Positions 1 to 7,771 of a stretch of 64,000 nt of DNA are shown piece after piece. Made by a program: the position numbers and the translations under genes. Within the stretch, counting starts at the first letter, position 1; each line of letters begins with the position of its first letter. The notes beneath the pieces are model-generated. The model searched no databases and had not been told where the DNA came from. It worked only from the letters and a program-made list of their open reading frames with translations. The DNA is from Hyphomonas sediminis (GTDB lineage: Bacteria; Pseudomonadota; Alphaproteobacteria; Caulobacterales; Hyphomonadaceae). The stretch is from contig NZ_JAIEZP010000001.1 of assembly GCF_019679475.1 (NCBI RefSeq), positions 2,170,001-2,234,000 on the forward strand. The letters run 5' to 3'.

Positions 1-47
1 TCGATCAGATAGAGGTGGCTGTCCTGGGTGATGGGCGCCGTGGCCAT
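1..47 (-). CDS. polA: DNA polymerase I, N-terminus only (partial)
   Basis: The first 15 codons of a leftward gene run off the window edge. They read MATAPITQDSHLYLI. The pattern S-H-L-Y-L-(I/V)-D at this distance from the start is typical of alphaproteobacterial DNA polymerase I, where it opens the 5'-3' exonuclease domain; this is recalled family knowledge from a very short stretch. An AAAGGA ribosome-binding site lies 8 bases before the ATG, so the start itself is convincing even if the name is not. It is divergent from the membrane-protein pair to its right. Confidence 0.5.
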   Translation of the reverse strand, partial: MATAPITQDSHLYLI

Positions 48-216
48 GTGCGATTCCTTTGTATTTGTTCCCGGTTTAGCCCGCATGGCTGGCGGCGTCA
101 CCCGCCAGCACGGAAATCCACCGCGAAGACGCGGAATCCGGCAGCTTTCGAATTCTTAACGGGCGGGCGTCGATTTGGACTTTTCTGTGGCGAGGCCAGT
201 GTGCTACTTTTGCAAC

Positions 217-690
217 ATGGAACGTGACCTCGACTTCGAAGAAGCGACGGCTCTCATCCCGGCAGTGCAGAAGCACACGCCGAAAGCGCCGTGGCATTTG
301 GCCCTTATCGGGGCTGCCGCCGTGTTGTGGAGCCTTCTCGGCGTCTTCGATCTGCTGGCCATGGTCACGCACTACGCTCCCTACATGAACCAGATGCCGG
401 AACTCACGCGCGAGTTCATCTATGAGCTGCCCGCCTGGGTGCTGGGCCTGCGGGCGCTGGCCGTTTTCTCCGCGCTGATCGGCGCTGTATGCCTCCTGCG
501 CAAACAGGCCGCCGCCGTCCGCGTCCTCGCCTTCAGCGCGGTCACCACCATCATCGCCTGCGCCTCCACCTTCAGTGAGGGCGTCCCGAATGACCCTGCC
601 GTTCAGGCGGTCTCGGTCTTCATCATCGTCGTGTCCGTGCTGCTGCTCTACTACGCGCAGACCTGGGCCAAGCGCGGCGTCCTGAAATAG
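217..690 (+). CDS. Small membrane protein, paralogue of the next gene
   Basis: A 157-residue protein with four hydrophobic segments (roughly residues 28-50, 70-92, 97-117 and 127-147) and a short charged N-terminus; no catalytic motif is visible and no function can be assigned. It resembles the next protein along its whole length: both begin the first helix with a W-H-L pattern, share a W-x-L-(R/W)-A-x-x-V-F pattern in the second, and end in RRGVLR/KRGVLK. They are therefore tandem duplicates. I chose the ATG at 217; a TTG at 175 would add 14 residues but has no better ribosome-binding site. Similar short proteins occur in sphingomonads and hyphomonads, sometimes loosely named sugar transporters, which I would not trust. 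Confidence 0.65.
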   Translation: MERDLDFEEATALIPAVQKHTPKAPWHLALIGAAAVLWSLLGVFDLLAMVTHYAPYMNQMPELTREFIYELPAWVLGLRALAVFSALIGAVCLLRKQAAAVRVLAFSAVTTIIACASTFSEGVPNDPAVQAVSVFIIVVSVLLLYYAQTWAKRGVLK

Positions 691-763
691 CGCCGTTTCA
701 GCCTGCAATTGCTCCTCCCTGAAATTCGCGTAGATTTCCCGGGCGCTGGGGAGGGCGCATTCC

Positions 764-1204
764 ATGACCGAAGACACATCCGTAATCGCGCCGCGCACCG
801 GCTGGCATCTCTGGCTCGTCGGCATCCTTGCCATTCTCTGGAACGGCTTTGGCTGCGTCGATTTCACGATGACCATCACGCGCAACGAAGCCTATCTGAA
901 GCCCTATCCGCCCGAGCTGATCGACTACTTCTTCACCATGCCCTGGTGGACCTGGGCGTTGTGGGCTGTTGGCGTCTTCGGCGGGCTGCTCGGCGCAATC
1001 ACGCTGCTGTTGCGCAGCACATGGGCGGTGAAACTCTTCGCCCTCTCGCTGCTCGCCGCCGTCGCCAGCACGATCAACGGCATGACCGCCACCGACGCGC
1101 CGAAGATGGAAGGCGGGGAGTTCTTCCCCTTCGTCATCGTGGGCATCGCGCTGGTCCAGCTCCTCTACGCCTTCTGGCAGATGCGGCGCGGCGTCTTGCG
1201 CTGA
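764..1204 (+). CDS. Small membrane protein, tandem paralogue
   Basis: A 146-residue protein with four predicted membrane helices and no recognisable catalytic site. It is the second copy of the tandem pair; the helix spacing and the C-terminal RRGVLR match its upstream neighbour. A GGGGAGGG stretch lies about 10 bases before the ATG and is a plausible ribosome-binding site. It is followed after 47 bases by the oxidoreductase gene in the same direction, so the three may be co-transcribed. The role is unknown. Confidence 0.7.
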   Translation: MTEDTSVIAPRTGWHLWLVGILAILWNGFGCVDFTMTITRNEAYLKPYPPELIDYFFTMPWWTWALWAVGVFGGLLGAITLLLRSTWAVKLFALSLLAAVASTINGMTATDAPKMEGGEFFPFVIVGIALVQLLYAFWQMRRGVLR

Positions 1205-1251
1205 CGCAAATTCGCTCTAGCCTCCCTGTCAAACGATAGGGAGGCCGCCAC

Positions 1252-2277
1252 ATGATCAACGAAAAGAACCAGACCTGGGTGCTGCGCAAGCGGCCCGTCG
1301 GCGAAGTGCAGGCCGGAGACCTCGAACTGGTCGAAACGCCCCTTGCGCCGCTGGCTGAGGGCGAGGTCCGCGCCAAGACCATCTACCTTTCGCTCGATCC
1401 CACAAACCGCATCTGGATGAGCGACATCGACGCCTACCTCCCGCCGGTCCAGATCGGCGACCCGATGCGCGGCGGCGGTCTCAGCGTCATCACCGAAAGC
1501 CGCTTTGACGGGCTGGAACCGGGCGACATCGTCAACACCGGCCTCTCCGGCTGGGCGGTCTACAACACGCTGCCCGGCGCCTCGCTGGCCAAGCTCCCCC
1601 GGTTGCCCGGTGTGCCGCTCACCGCCTTCATGGGCCCGCTCGGCGCCACCGGAATGACCGCATATTTCGGCCTGATGGACATCGGCAAGCCCAAGGCTGG
1701 CGAAACCGTCGTCGTCTCTGCCGCGGCGGGCGCTGTCGGCTCGATGGTCGGCCAGATCGCCAAGATCCAGGGCTGCCGCGTCGTCGGCATCGCAGGCGGA
1801 GCCGACAAATGCCGCTGGCTCACCGAGACCGCCGGCTTCGACGCCGCCATCGACTACAAGAACGAAGATGTCGGCGCCGCCCTCGACAAGCATTGCCCCA
1901 ATGGCATCGACATCAACTTCGAGAATGTCGGCGGCAAGATCATGGATCAGGTCATCGCCCGCCTGAACGACTTCTCTCGTATGCCCCTCTGCGGCCTCAT
2001 CTCCACCTACAATGCCACCACGCCAGTCCCCGGCCCCTATAACTTCTCAAACCTCCTGATGCGCCGCACGCTGGTGAAGGGCTTCATCGTCATCGACTAT
2101 TTCCCCCGCTTCCCGGAGGGGATGCAGCAGATGGCGCAATGGCTGATGGAAGGCCGCCTCAAATACGAGACCGATGTGGTCGAGGGCTTCGAAAACGCCC
2201 CCTCCAGCCTCTCGCGCCTGTTTGAAGGCAAAAATCTGGGCAAACTCGTCGTCCAGGTGAGCCCTGAGCCCCTCTGA
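1252..2277 (+). CDS. NADPH-dependent oxidoreductase, CurA/MDR family
   Basis: A 341-residue medium-chain reductase of the zinc-free leukotriene B4 dehydrogenase / curcumin reductase type. The N-terminal GroES-like half is followed by a Rossmann half: the nucleotide-binding loop AAAGAVGS spans residues 157-164 and G-I-A-G-G follows at 179-183, with a basic K-C-R downstream that suits NADP(H). Zinc-ligand cysteines are absent, as expected. Enzymes of this group reduce the double bond of enones and 2-alkenals, probably for detoxification; the true substrate cannot be read from sequence. The ribosome-binding site GGGAGG precedes the ATG. Confidence 0.85.
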   Translation: MINEKNQTWVLRKRPVGEVQAGDLELVETPLAPLAEGEVRAKTIYLSLDPTNRIWMSDIDAYLPPVQIGDPMRGGGLSVITESRFDGLEPGDIVNTGLSGWAVYNTLPGASLAKLPRLPGVPLTAFMGPLGATGMTAYFGLMDIGKPKAGETVVVSAAAGAVGSMVGQIAKIQGCRVVGIAGGADKCRWLTETAGFDAAIDYKNEDVGAALDKHCPNGIDINFENVGGKIMDQVIARLNDFSRMPLCGLISTYNATTPVPGPYNFSNLLMRRTLVKGFIVIDYFPRFPEGMQQMAQWLMEGRLKYETDVVEGFENAPSSLSRLFEGKNLGKLVVQVSPEPL

Positions 2278-2349
2278 CGCGCTGGTTCAGCTTGCGTTCA
2301 GTTTTCCGGCAAGCATACTTCCGGAGGGCTGACTGCAAGGGGATAGGAT

Positions 2350-2715
2350 ATGGGACTCTGGAATGTGCACGCGCGGGCCATGCTGGCTGGCGCCGCGCTG
2401 GTCAGCGCTTCGGCGTGCACCACGGCAGATTGGGAAGCCGTCGCCACGGGCCTCAGCATGGCCGCCGAAGAGATGTCCGTCACGCTCACCCAAACGCCCG
2501 CTTATGGCTGCAATTACAATTCCCAGGGCTATGCGGTGTGCGATGATACCGGCGATGGCTTTGCCGACCGGTACGCCGATCCCAGCTGGGATTATGTGCC
2601 CAACTATTACGCAGGCCCGGTCGTCCGCGTGAACGATTATGGTGAAGCCTATCAGTATGATGGTGGCTGCGATTGCTGGCATCGCGAGCCGTCGCTCGAC
2701 ACCTACCCGAAATAA
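2350..2715 (+). CDS. Small hypothetical lipoprotein
   Basis: A 121-residue exported protein. The N-terminus has a hydrophobic stretch ending in the lipobox-like A-S-A-C at about residue 23, so it is probably a lipoprotein. The mature part is rich in Tyr, Asp and Gly (for example YADPSWDYVPNYYAGPVVRV) and has no motif I recognise. An AGGGGATAGGAT stretch just before the ATG serves as ribosome-binding site. No function assigned. Confidence 0.6.
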   Translation: MGLWNVHARAMLAGAALVSASACTTADWEAVATGLSMAAEEMSVTLTQTPAYGCNYNSQGYAVCDDTGDGFADRYADPSWDYVPNYYAGPVVRVNDYGEAYQYDGGCDCWHREPSLDTYPK

Positions 2716-2834
2716 GACGCAGCATTTCCGGGCAGGTCGCGCGTTCGTGAGCGTGGCCGCCCGCTCGCCGCTTGCGCTGAGCGCCGGGCGCTGCTCTTAT
2801 GCTCGCCGGAACCAATCTGTGGGGAGAACGCGGG

Positions 2835-3617
2835 TTGCAGGTGCAGCGTCTGTTAGCAGTGGCACTCTTCCTGGCCGCCAGCTGGGCCGGCAAGGTTTTT
2901 GCTCAGCCTACCGTCGAAGATGTTCCGCTCAAGGACTGGGCCGTTGGCATTCTGGCGGCAGACTGGCGCGATGGTCAGGGCGACCCGATCGACGCCTTCG
3001 AAAATGCCCGCCGCGATCTGGCCAGGGCTTTCGCCGATGTCGGCTTCAGCTCAGAGAACATCACCCATATGTCGCTGCGCCCGCGCGAGTTTGGCGGTTT
3101 CTCGCTCAGCTCACGCGAAGTGTTCGATGCTTTCGGCAAACAGGCTGCGTCGGCCACGGCAGGCTGCCTGTTCTATTTTACGTCCCATGGCATGCCGGAG
3201 GGCGGCTTGGTCATGGGCAGGGAAGGCGTGCTCAGCCCGGATCAGCTCAACGGCCTTGTCGGGCAATGGTGTGGGGAGCGGCCCACGGTCGTCGTCGTCT
3301 CTGCCTGTTATTCGGGCGTCTTCGTCCCGGCCCTTGCCGCGCCCAACCGGATGATCCTCACCGCCGCGCGTCCCGACCGGTCTTCCTTCGGCTGCGGCGC
3401 TGGCATGATTTACCCTGTGTTCGATAATTGCGTCCTGGATTCGCTTCCGGATGCGGATGATTTCGTCCACCTTGCCAGCCTGACGCGGCAATGCGTTGCC
3501 TTCCGCGAGCGGCAGGAGCGCCTGTGGCCGCCGTCAGAGCCGCAGGCGTCTCTGGGCGATGCGGTGGAAGACCTGTTCATCTTCCTGAACTTCGATCACC
3601 CGGGGCCCGCGCCCTGA
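2835..3617 (+). CDS. Secreted C13-family (caspase-like) peptidase
   Basis: A 260-residue protein if started at the TTG at 2835, which has GGGGAG 8 bases upstream; an ATG at 2799 would add 12 residues but has no ribosome-binding site. An N-terminal signal peptide (LLAVALFLAASWAGKVFA) directs export. The catalytic dyad of the legumain/caspase fold is clear: YFTSHG (His 118) and VVVVSACYSG (Cys 158), with the usual beta strands before each. This is the bacterial C13 group, cysteine peptidases of unknown physiological target. The gene ends 8 bases before the convergent metC stop. Confidence 0.75.
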   Translation: MQVQRLLAVALFLAASWAGKVFAQPTVEDVPLKDWAVGILAADWRDGQGDPIDAFENARRDLARAFADVGFSSENITHMSLRPREFGGFSLSSREVFDAFGKQAASATAGCLFYFTSHGMPEGGLVMGREGVLSPDQLNGLVGQWCGERPTVVVVSACYSGVFVPALAAPNRMILTAARPDRSSFGCGAGMIYPVFDNCVLDSLPDADDFVHLASLTRQCVAFRERQERLWPPSEPQASLGDAVEDLFIFLNFDHPGPAP

Positions 3618-3625
3618 AGAGCCGG

Positions 3626-4795
3626 TCAGCCTGCGGACAAAGCCGCGAAGCCTGCCTCCAGGTCTGCCTTCAGGTCGCCCGGCGCTTCCAGGCCCACATG
3701 CACGCGCATCAGCTGGCCATCCTTGGCGGCCGTCCAGTCGCCCGGCAGGCGCGTCAGCTGCTCGTCGCAGGGAATAATCAGGCTTTCGAAGCCGCCCCAG
3801 GAAAAGCCCATGCCAAACAGCGTCAGCGCGTCGAAGAAGCGAATCTGGGCCTCTTGCGAATAAGGCTTCAGCACGAAGGAAAACAGGCCGTTGGAGCCGG
3901 TGAAGTCGCGCTTCCAGATCGCATGATCGGGGTGGGAGGGCAGGGCCGGATGGATCACGCCAGCCACCTCCGGTCGCGTCTCCAGCCAGCGGGCGATTTC
4001 CAGTCCCGCGGCTTCGTGCGCTTTCAGGCGGGTCTTTAGCGTACGCAGGCCGCGCACCGCCAGATAGGCGTCGTCCGGCGCCAGCGTAATGCCCCAATCT
4101 TCTGAGGTCGCAGCAAGTTTTACTGCCAGCCCGCCATCATTTGTGGCCGCGGCGCCGGCAAAGGCGTCGGCGTGGCCCACCACATATTTGGTCAGCGCCT
4201 GCACAGTGATGTCCGCGCCCAGCGCCAGCGGCTTGTAGTGCAGCCCGGCGCCCCATGTGTTGTCGCAGACGATGCGGATGCCGCGCTTGTGGGCCACTTC
4301 GGCAATTGCGGGCAGGTCGGAAATTTCGAAGGTGAGGGAGCCGGGGGATTCCAGGACAATCGCCGCGGTGTTGTCGCGGAACAGGGCTTCGATCCCCGCG
4401 CCGATGCGCGGGTCAAACCGGTCGGCGGCCACGCCCATCTTCTTCAGGCGCTCCTCGCAGAAGCGCGCCGTCGGGCCATACAGGCTATCCGTGAACAGAA
4501 GATGGTCGCCCGCTTCCACAACGCTCGCGATGGCCAGCGCGCAGGCCTGCAGGCCGTTTCCGGCAAGGCGCGCAAAGCGGGCGCCTTCCAGCACGCGGAA
4601 GCCTTCTTCAAGTTCGCGGTGAACCGTCAGGCCCATCCGGCCATAGGTCGGCTTGGGGCCGTACAGCGCTTCTTCGGTGCGGAACAGAACGGTGGAGGCG
4701 CGCTCCACCGGCGGGTTCACGGTCACCCGGCCCAGCCGGTCCTTGCGCGTATGGATAAGGCGGGTTTCAGGCTCTGCGCCGTCCTTCGCGCTCAT
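3626..4795 (-). CDS. metC: Cystathionine beta-lyase
   Basis: A 389-residue PLP enzyme of the Cys/Met trans-sulfuration family. It cleaves cystathionine to homocysteine, pyruvate and ammonia in methionine synthesis. The PLP lysine is K203 in QALTKYVVGH, with D178 in the V-C-D-N-T motif that pairs with the pyridine nitrogen, and the phosphate-binding N-G-L-Q segment near residue 80. The C-terminal half has the bacterial MetC pattern G-F-S-W-G-G-F-E-S. It is the last gene of cysK-sseA-metC; its ATG overlaps the sseA stop by four bases (ATGA), showing translational coupling. Close relatives can act on other sulfur amino acids. Confidence 0.88.
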   Translation of the reverse strand: MSAKDGAEPETRLIHTRKDRLGRVTVNPPVERASTVLFRTEEALYGPKPTYGRMGLTVHRELEEGFRVLEGARFARLAGNGLQACALAIASVVEAGDHLLFTDSLYGPTARFCEERLKKMGVAADRFDPRIGAGIEALFRDNTAAIVLESPGSLTFEISDLPAIAEVAHKRGIRIVCDNTWGAGLHYKPLALGADITVQALTKYVVGHADAFAGAAATNDGGLAVKLAATSEDWGITLAPDDAYLAVRGLRTLKTRLKAHEAAGLEIARWLETRPEVAGVIHPALPSHPDHAIWKRDFTGSNGLFSFVLKPYSQEAQIRFFDALTLFGMGFSWGGFESLIIPCDEQLTRLPGDWTAAKDGQLMRVHVGLEAPGDLKADLEAGFAALSAG

Positions 4796-5640
4796 ACCTC
4801 ACCCCGCACAATCGGGCGGGCAGGATCTGAGGCCCATTCGGTCCACGAGCCGTCAAAAACGGCGACATCCCAATTGCCAAGGCGCGCATAGGCCAGCGCC
4901 GCGACGCACGCCATCACGCCCGATCCACAGGTCGTCACCGTCGGTTGCGCCCGGCCCGGCAGGATTGCCTTCAGCTCCTCTGCGGACTTCATCTTTCCGC
5001 CAGTGTCGTAAAGCTGTGATCCCGGCACATTTACGCTGCCGGGAATATGCCCGGTCGGCAGGCCCTCGCGCGGTTCCGGCGCGCGCCCGAAATATCGGTC
5101 TTCGGGTCGGGCATCTACGATCTGCGTCTTGCCTGTGCCCACCAGCTGCTCAAGGCTGCGCGCATCCATCAGCAGGTCGCTGCGCACGCGCGGGGTAAAG
5201 TGGCGCTCGCTCGGCGGTGTCGGCAGGTCTTCTACTTCGCCGCCCGCTTCGATCCATGCCTGCAGGCCGCCATCGAGAACTTTCACATCCTTATGGCCCA
5301 TCACGCGCAGCATCCACCAGGCGCGCGCACTGGCAGCGAACTTGTTGCGGTCATAGATGATCATGCGGTTTCCATCGCCAATGCCCAGCTTGCGTACGCG
5401 GGCGGAAAACTTCACCGCGTCCGGCATCATGTGGGGATAAGGGGAGCCGGTGTCGGCAATGTCATCAATGTCGAAATAGACAGACCGCGGAATATGTTCG
5501 CGCTTCCACGCTTCGCGCGCCGTGATCTCGGACTTGATCCAGGGCACAAACCAGGTCGCGTCCACCACGCGCACATCCGGCGCGGTGATATTCTCCCGCA
5601 GCCATTCTGCGCTGACGAGGGGATCTTCGGCGTCGCTCAT
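4792..5640 (-). CDS. sseA: Thiosulfate/3-mercaptopyruvate sulfurtransferase
   Basis: A 282-residue protein of two tandem rhodanese domains. The N-terminal domain (about 1-130) is the inactive type; the C-terminal one carries the active-site loop CGSGVMAC at residues 238-245 with catalytic Cys 238. The CGSG(V)xA loop is characteristic of the mercaptopyruvate sulfurtransferase group, which moves sulfane sulfur to thiols or cyanide. Its ATG shares one base with the cysK stop (TGATG), and its stop overlaps metC by four bases, so the three are co-translated. The same frame stays open upstream inside cysK, but that extension is not real. Confidence 0.88.
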   Translation of the reverse strand: MSDAEDPLVSAEWLRENITAPDVRVVDATWFVPWIKSEITAREAWKREHIPRSVYFDIDDIADTGSPYPHMMPDAVKFSARVRKLGIGDGNRMIIYDRNKFAASARAWWMLRVMGHKDVKVLDGGLQAWIEAGGEVEDLPTPPSERHFTPRVRSDLLMDARSLEQLVGTGKTQIVDARPEDRYFGRAPEPREGLPTGHIPGSVNVPGSQLYDTGGKMKSAEELKAILPGRAQPTVTTCGSGVMACVAALAYARLGNWDVAVFDGSWTEWASDPARPIVRGEV

Positions 5641-6647
5641 CACTTGGTCTCCATCCATGGCGGAACAGGCAGGCCTTTCGAGCGCAGGAATTCCGGATTG
5701 TAAAGTTTGGTCTGGTAGCGGTTTCCATAGTCGCAAAGGATGGTGACGATGGTGTGCCCCGGCCCCAGTTCCTTGGCGAGGCGCACGGCGCCCGCGATGT
5801 TCACGCCGCTGGAGCCGCCAAGGCAAAGGCCTTCCTGCTCCACAAGGTCGAACAGGTAGCCCAGCGCTTCGTCATCATTGATGCGGTAGGCCTTGTCCAC
5901 GTCGATGCCTTCAAGGTTGGCGGTGATCCGTCCCTGTCCGATGCCTTCGGTGATGGAGGTGCCTTCGGCTTTCAGTTCGCCCGTCGTGTAATACGAAAAC
6001 AGCGATGCGCCGCCGGGGTCAGCCAGGCCGATGGTGATCTTGCTGTTGCGCTCCTTCAGGCCCAGCGAAATCCCGCCCAGCGTGCCGCCCGAACCGACGG
6101 CGCAGATGAACCCGTCCAGCTTGCCGCCGGTCTGCTCCCAGATTTCCCGCGCAGTCGTGTCGTAATGGGCCCGGCGGTTTGCCTGGTTGTCGAACTGGTT
6201 TGCCCAGATCGCGCCATTGGCCTCGCTCGCTGCCAGCTCTTCGGCCAGCCGCCCGGAATAGCGCACATAATTGTTGGGGTTGGCGTAGGGTACCGCGTCC
6301 ACTTCGATCAGCTCGGCGCCGAGCAGGCGGATCGCGTCCTTCTTCTCCTGGCTCTGGGTGCGCGGCATCACGATCACCACGCGGTAGCCAAGTGCCTTGC
6401 CGACGAGGGCCAGGCCGATGCCGGTATTGCCCGCTGTGCCTTCCACGATCGTCCCGCCCGGCTTCAGCGCGCCGGAGGCTTCCGCCTCGCGGATGATGCC
6501 CAGTGCGGGCCGGTCTTTTACCGATTGCCCCGGATTGAGGAATTCGCACTTGCCCAGGATTTCACATCCGGTCTCCTCCGAAGCCCGGTTGAGGCGGAGA
6601 AGGGGGGTATTGCCTATGAGGTCGATGACGGACCGGTGAATGGTCAT
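5640..6647 (-). CDS. cysK: Cysteine synthase (O-acetylserine sulfhydrylase)
   Basis: A 335-residue fold-II PLP enzyme that makes cysteine from O-acetylserine and sulfide. Diagnostic features: IGNTPLLRL near the N-terminus, the PLP lysine K44 in N-P-G-Q-S-V-K-D-R, the substrate loop EGTAGNTGIG, and the phosphate-binding GSGGTLGG. The GTAGNTG version of the loop (instead of PTSGNTG) occurs in a subgroup related to human CBS and plant-like enzymes, so substrate preference may differ slightly. First gene of the cysK-sseA-metC operon. Confidence 0.88.
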   Translation of the reverse strand: MTIHRSVIDLIGNTPLLRLNRASEETGCEILGKCEFLNPGQSVKDRPALGIIREAEASGALKPGGTIVEGTAGNTGIGLALVGKALGYRVVIVMPRTQSQEKKDAIRLLGAELIEVDAVPYANPNNYVRYSGRLAEELAASEANGAIWANQFDNQANRRAHYDTTAREIWEQTGGKLDGFICAVGSGGTLGGISLGLKERNSKITIGLADPGGASLFSYYTTGELKAEGTSITEGIGQGRITANLEGIDVDKAYRINDDEALGYLFDLVEQEGLCLGGSSGVNIAGAVRLAKELGPGHTIVTILCDYGNRYQTKLYNPEFLRSKGLPVPPWMETK

Positions 6648-6794
6648 GGGAACAAGTCGCTTGTCTCAGAGTTGTTTTGATGGGCGGCAGGCTACGACCC
6701 CACGCTGCCCGGTTCAATCTGTCAGGCGGTGGAAATGATCCGGTTGGCCTGGCCGGCCGTAGAGATGGTCGAACAGCCAGAAGGTTCAACTAAC

Positions 6795-7493
6795 ATGACC
6801 CTTAAGCGTCTCGGAATGTCCTCAATCGTCCTCGTTTTTACACTGTTTGGTACAGCGCAGGCCGACAATGCCCCGGTTCTGCCTCCGCAGGGCATCAGCA
6901 ATGCCTGGCAACCCAAAGCCGGCGACGAGATCCGCTTTGATGTCCTGCGCAAGGGCAACCCCTTCGGCACCCACTCCGTAAGTTTTGAAGTCGGCCCCGG
7001 CAACGCCTTGATTGCAAAGACAAATGTCAGCCTGAAGGCCGGCCTCGGCCCACTCACGGTCTTCCGATACAATCTTACCGCCCGAGAAACCTGGCGCGAT
7101 GGCCAGCTCATCGCCGTCTCTGGCGAGGTCAATGACGACGGCAAGAAGGAATCGATGGCCGCGACCCTCGAAAACGGCCGCCTCAAAGTCCAGGGCAGTG
7201 GCTTTGACGGGAGCGCACCTGCTGATGCAATTCCCGGCAGCAACTGGAACATCGCCCAGATCCGTACCGATGAATGGCTCTCCACAGAAAATGGTGAGAT
7301 TCTGGATGTCAGCGTCACCAAACTGGGCCGCGAAACGATCGAAGCGGCTGGCCAGTCGATTGAGGCTGAACGCTATCGCGTCGTTTCCGATCTAACGGCC
7401 GACATTTGGTATGACAAACGGGGCCGCTGGGTGAAGCTCGCCTTCGAGGCGCGCGGACAGCAGATCGAGTACGTCCTCGCCTCGCTGTATTAA
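6795..7493 (+). CDS. Exported DUF6134-type protein
   Basis: A 232-residue protein from the ATG at 6795, giving a clean signal peptide (MTLKRLGMSSIVLVFTLFGTAQA). A longer open frame from 6729 is unlikely because it would bury the signal. The mature part is mostly beta strand, opening with a G-D-E-I-R-F-D-V-L-R-x-G-x-x-x-G-T-H pattern I associate with the DUF6134 family of periplasmic proteins. The function of that family is unknown. No ribosome-binding site stands out. Confidence 0.65.
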   Translation: MTLKRLGMSSIVLVFTLFGTAQADNAPVLPPQGISNAWQPKAGDEIRFDVLRKGNPFGTHSVSFEVGPGNALIAKTNVSLKAGLGPLTVFRYNLTARETWRDGQLIAVSGEVNDDGKKESMAATLENGRLKVQGSGFDGSAPADAIPGSNWNIAQIRTDEWLSTENGEILDVSVTKLGRETIEAAGQSIEAERYRVVSDLTADIWYDKRGRWVKLAFEARGQQIEYVLASLY

Positions 7494-7671
7494 GCGCTAC
7501 ACTTCGCGCTGGTCCCGATGCCCCGAATCCGCTGGCGGCAAGTTTGCCACCTTTAGGTGCCATTTTCGTGCCTGGCAGCGCTCGCGAGGCGAATTTTCTG
7601 GCAGTCTGCAGCATTCCGTCAGGCCGGATTTGTCCGCAAGGCCATGAATTCCACCATTGCATGGGCAGATA

Positions 7672-7685
7672 GATGAAATTTCATC
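7672..7685. promoter_or_regulatory. 14-bp perfect palindrome before the GGDEF-EAL gene
   Basis: GATGAAATTTCATC is a perfect palindrome 87 bases upstream of the start of the cyclic-di-GMP gene and 179 after the preceding gene. The 278-base gap around it otherwise holds only weak hairpins. The symmetry and position suggest an operator, with the regulator unknown. Confidence 0.35.
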
Positions 7686-7771
7686 GATCTAGGTCGGATG
7701 GGATAAACTCGTTTGCGATAACAATGTTCAGTAGAAATTCGGGACGCTTTTAACGTGTGGGAGATGGGCGC

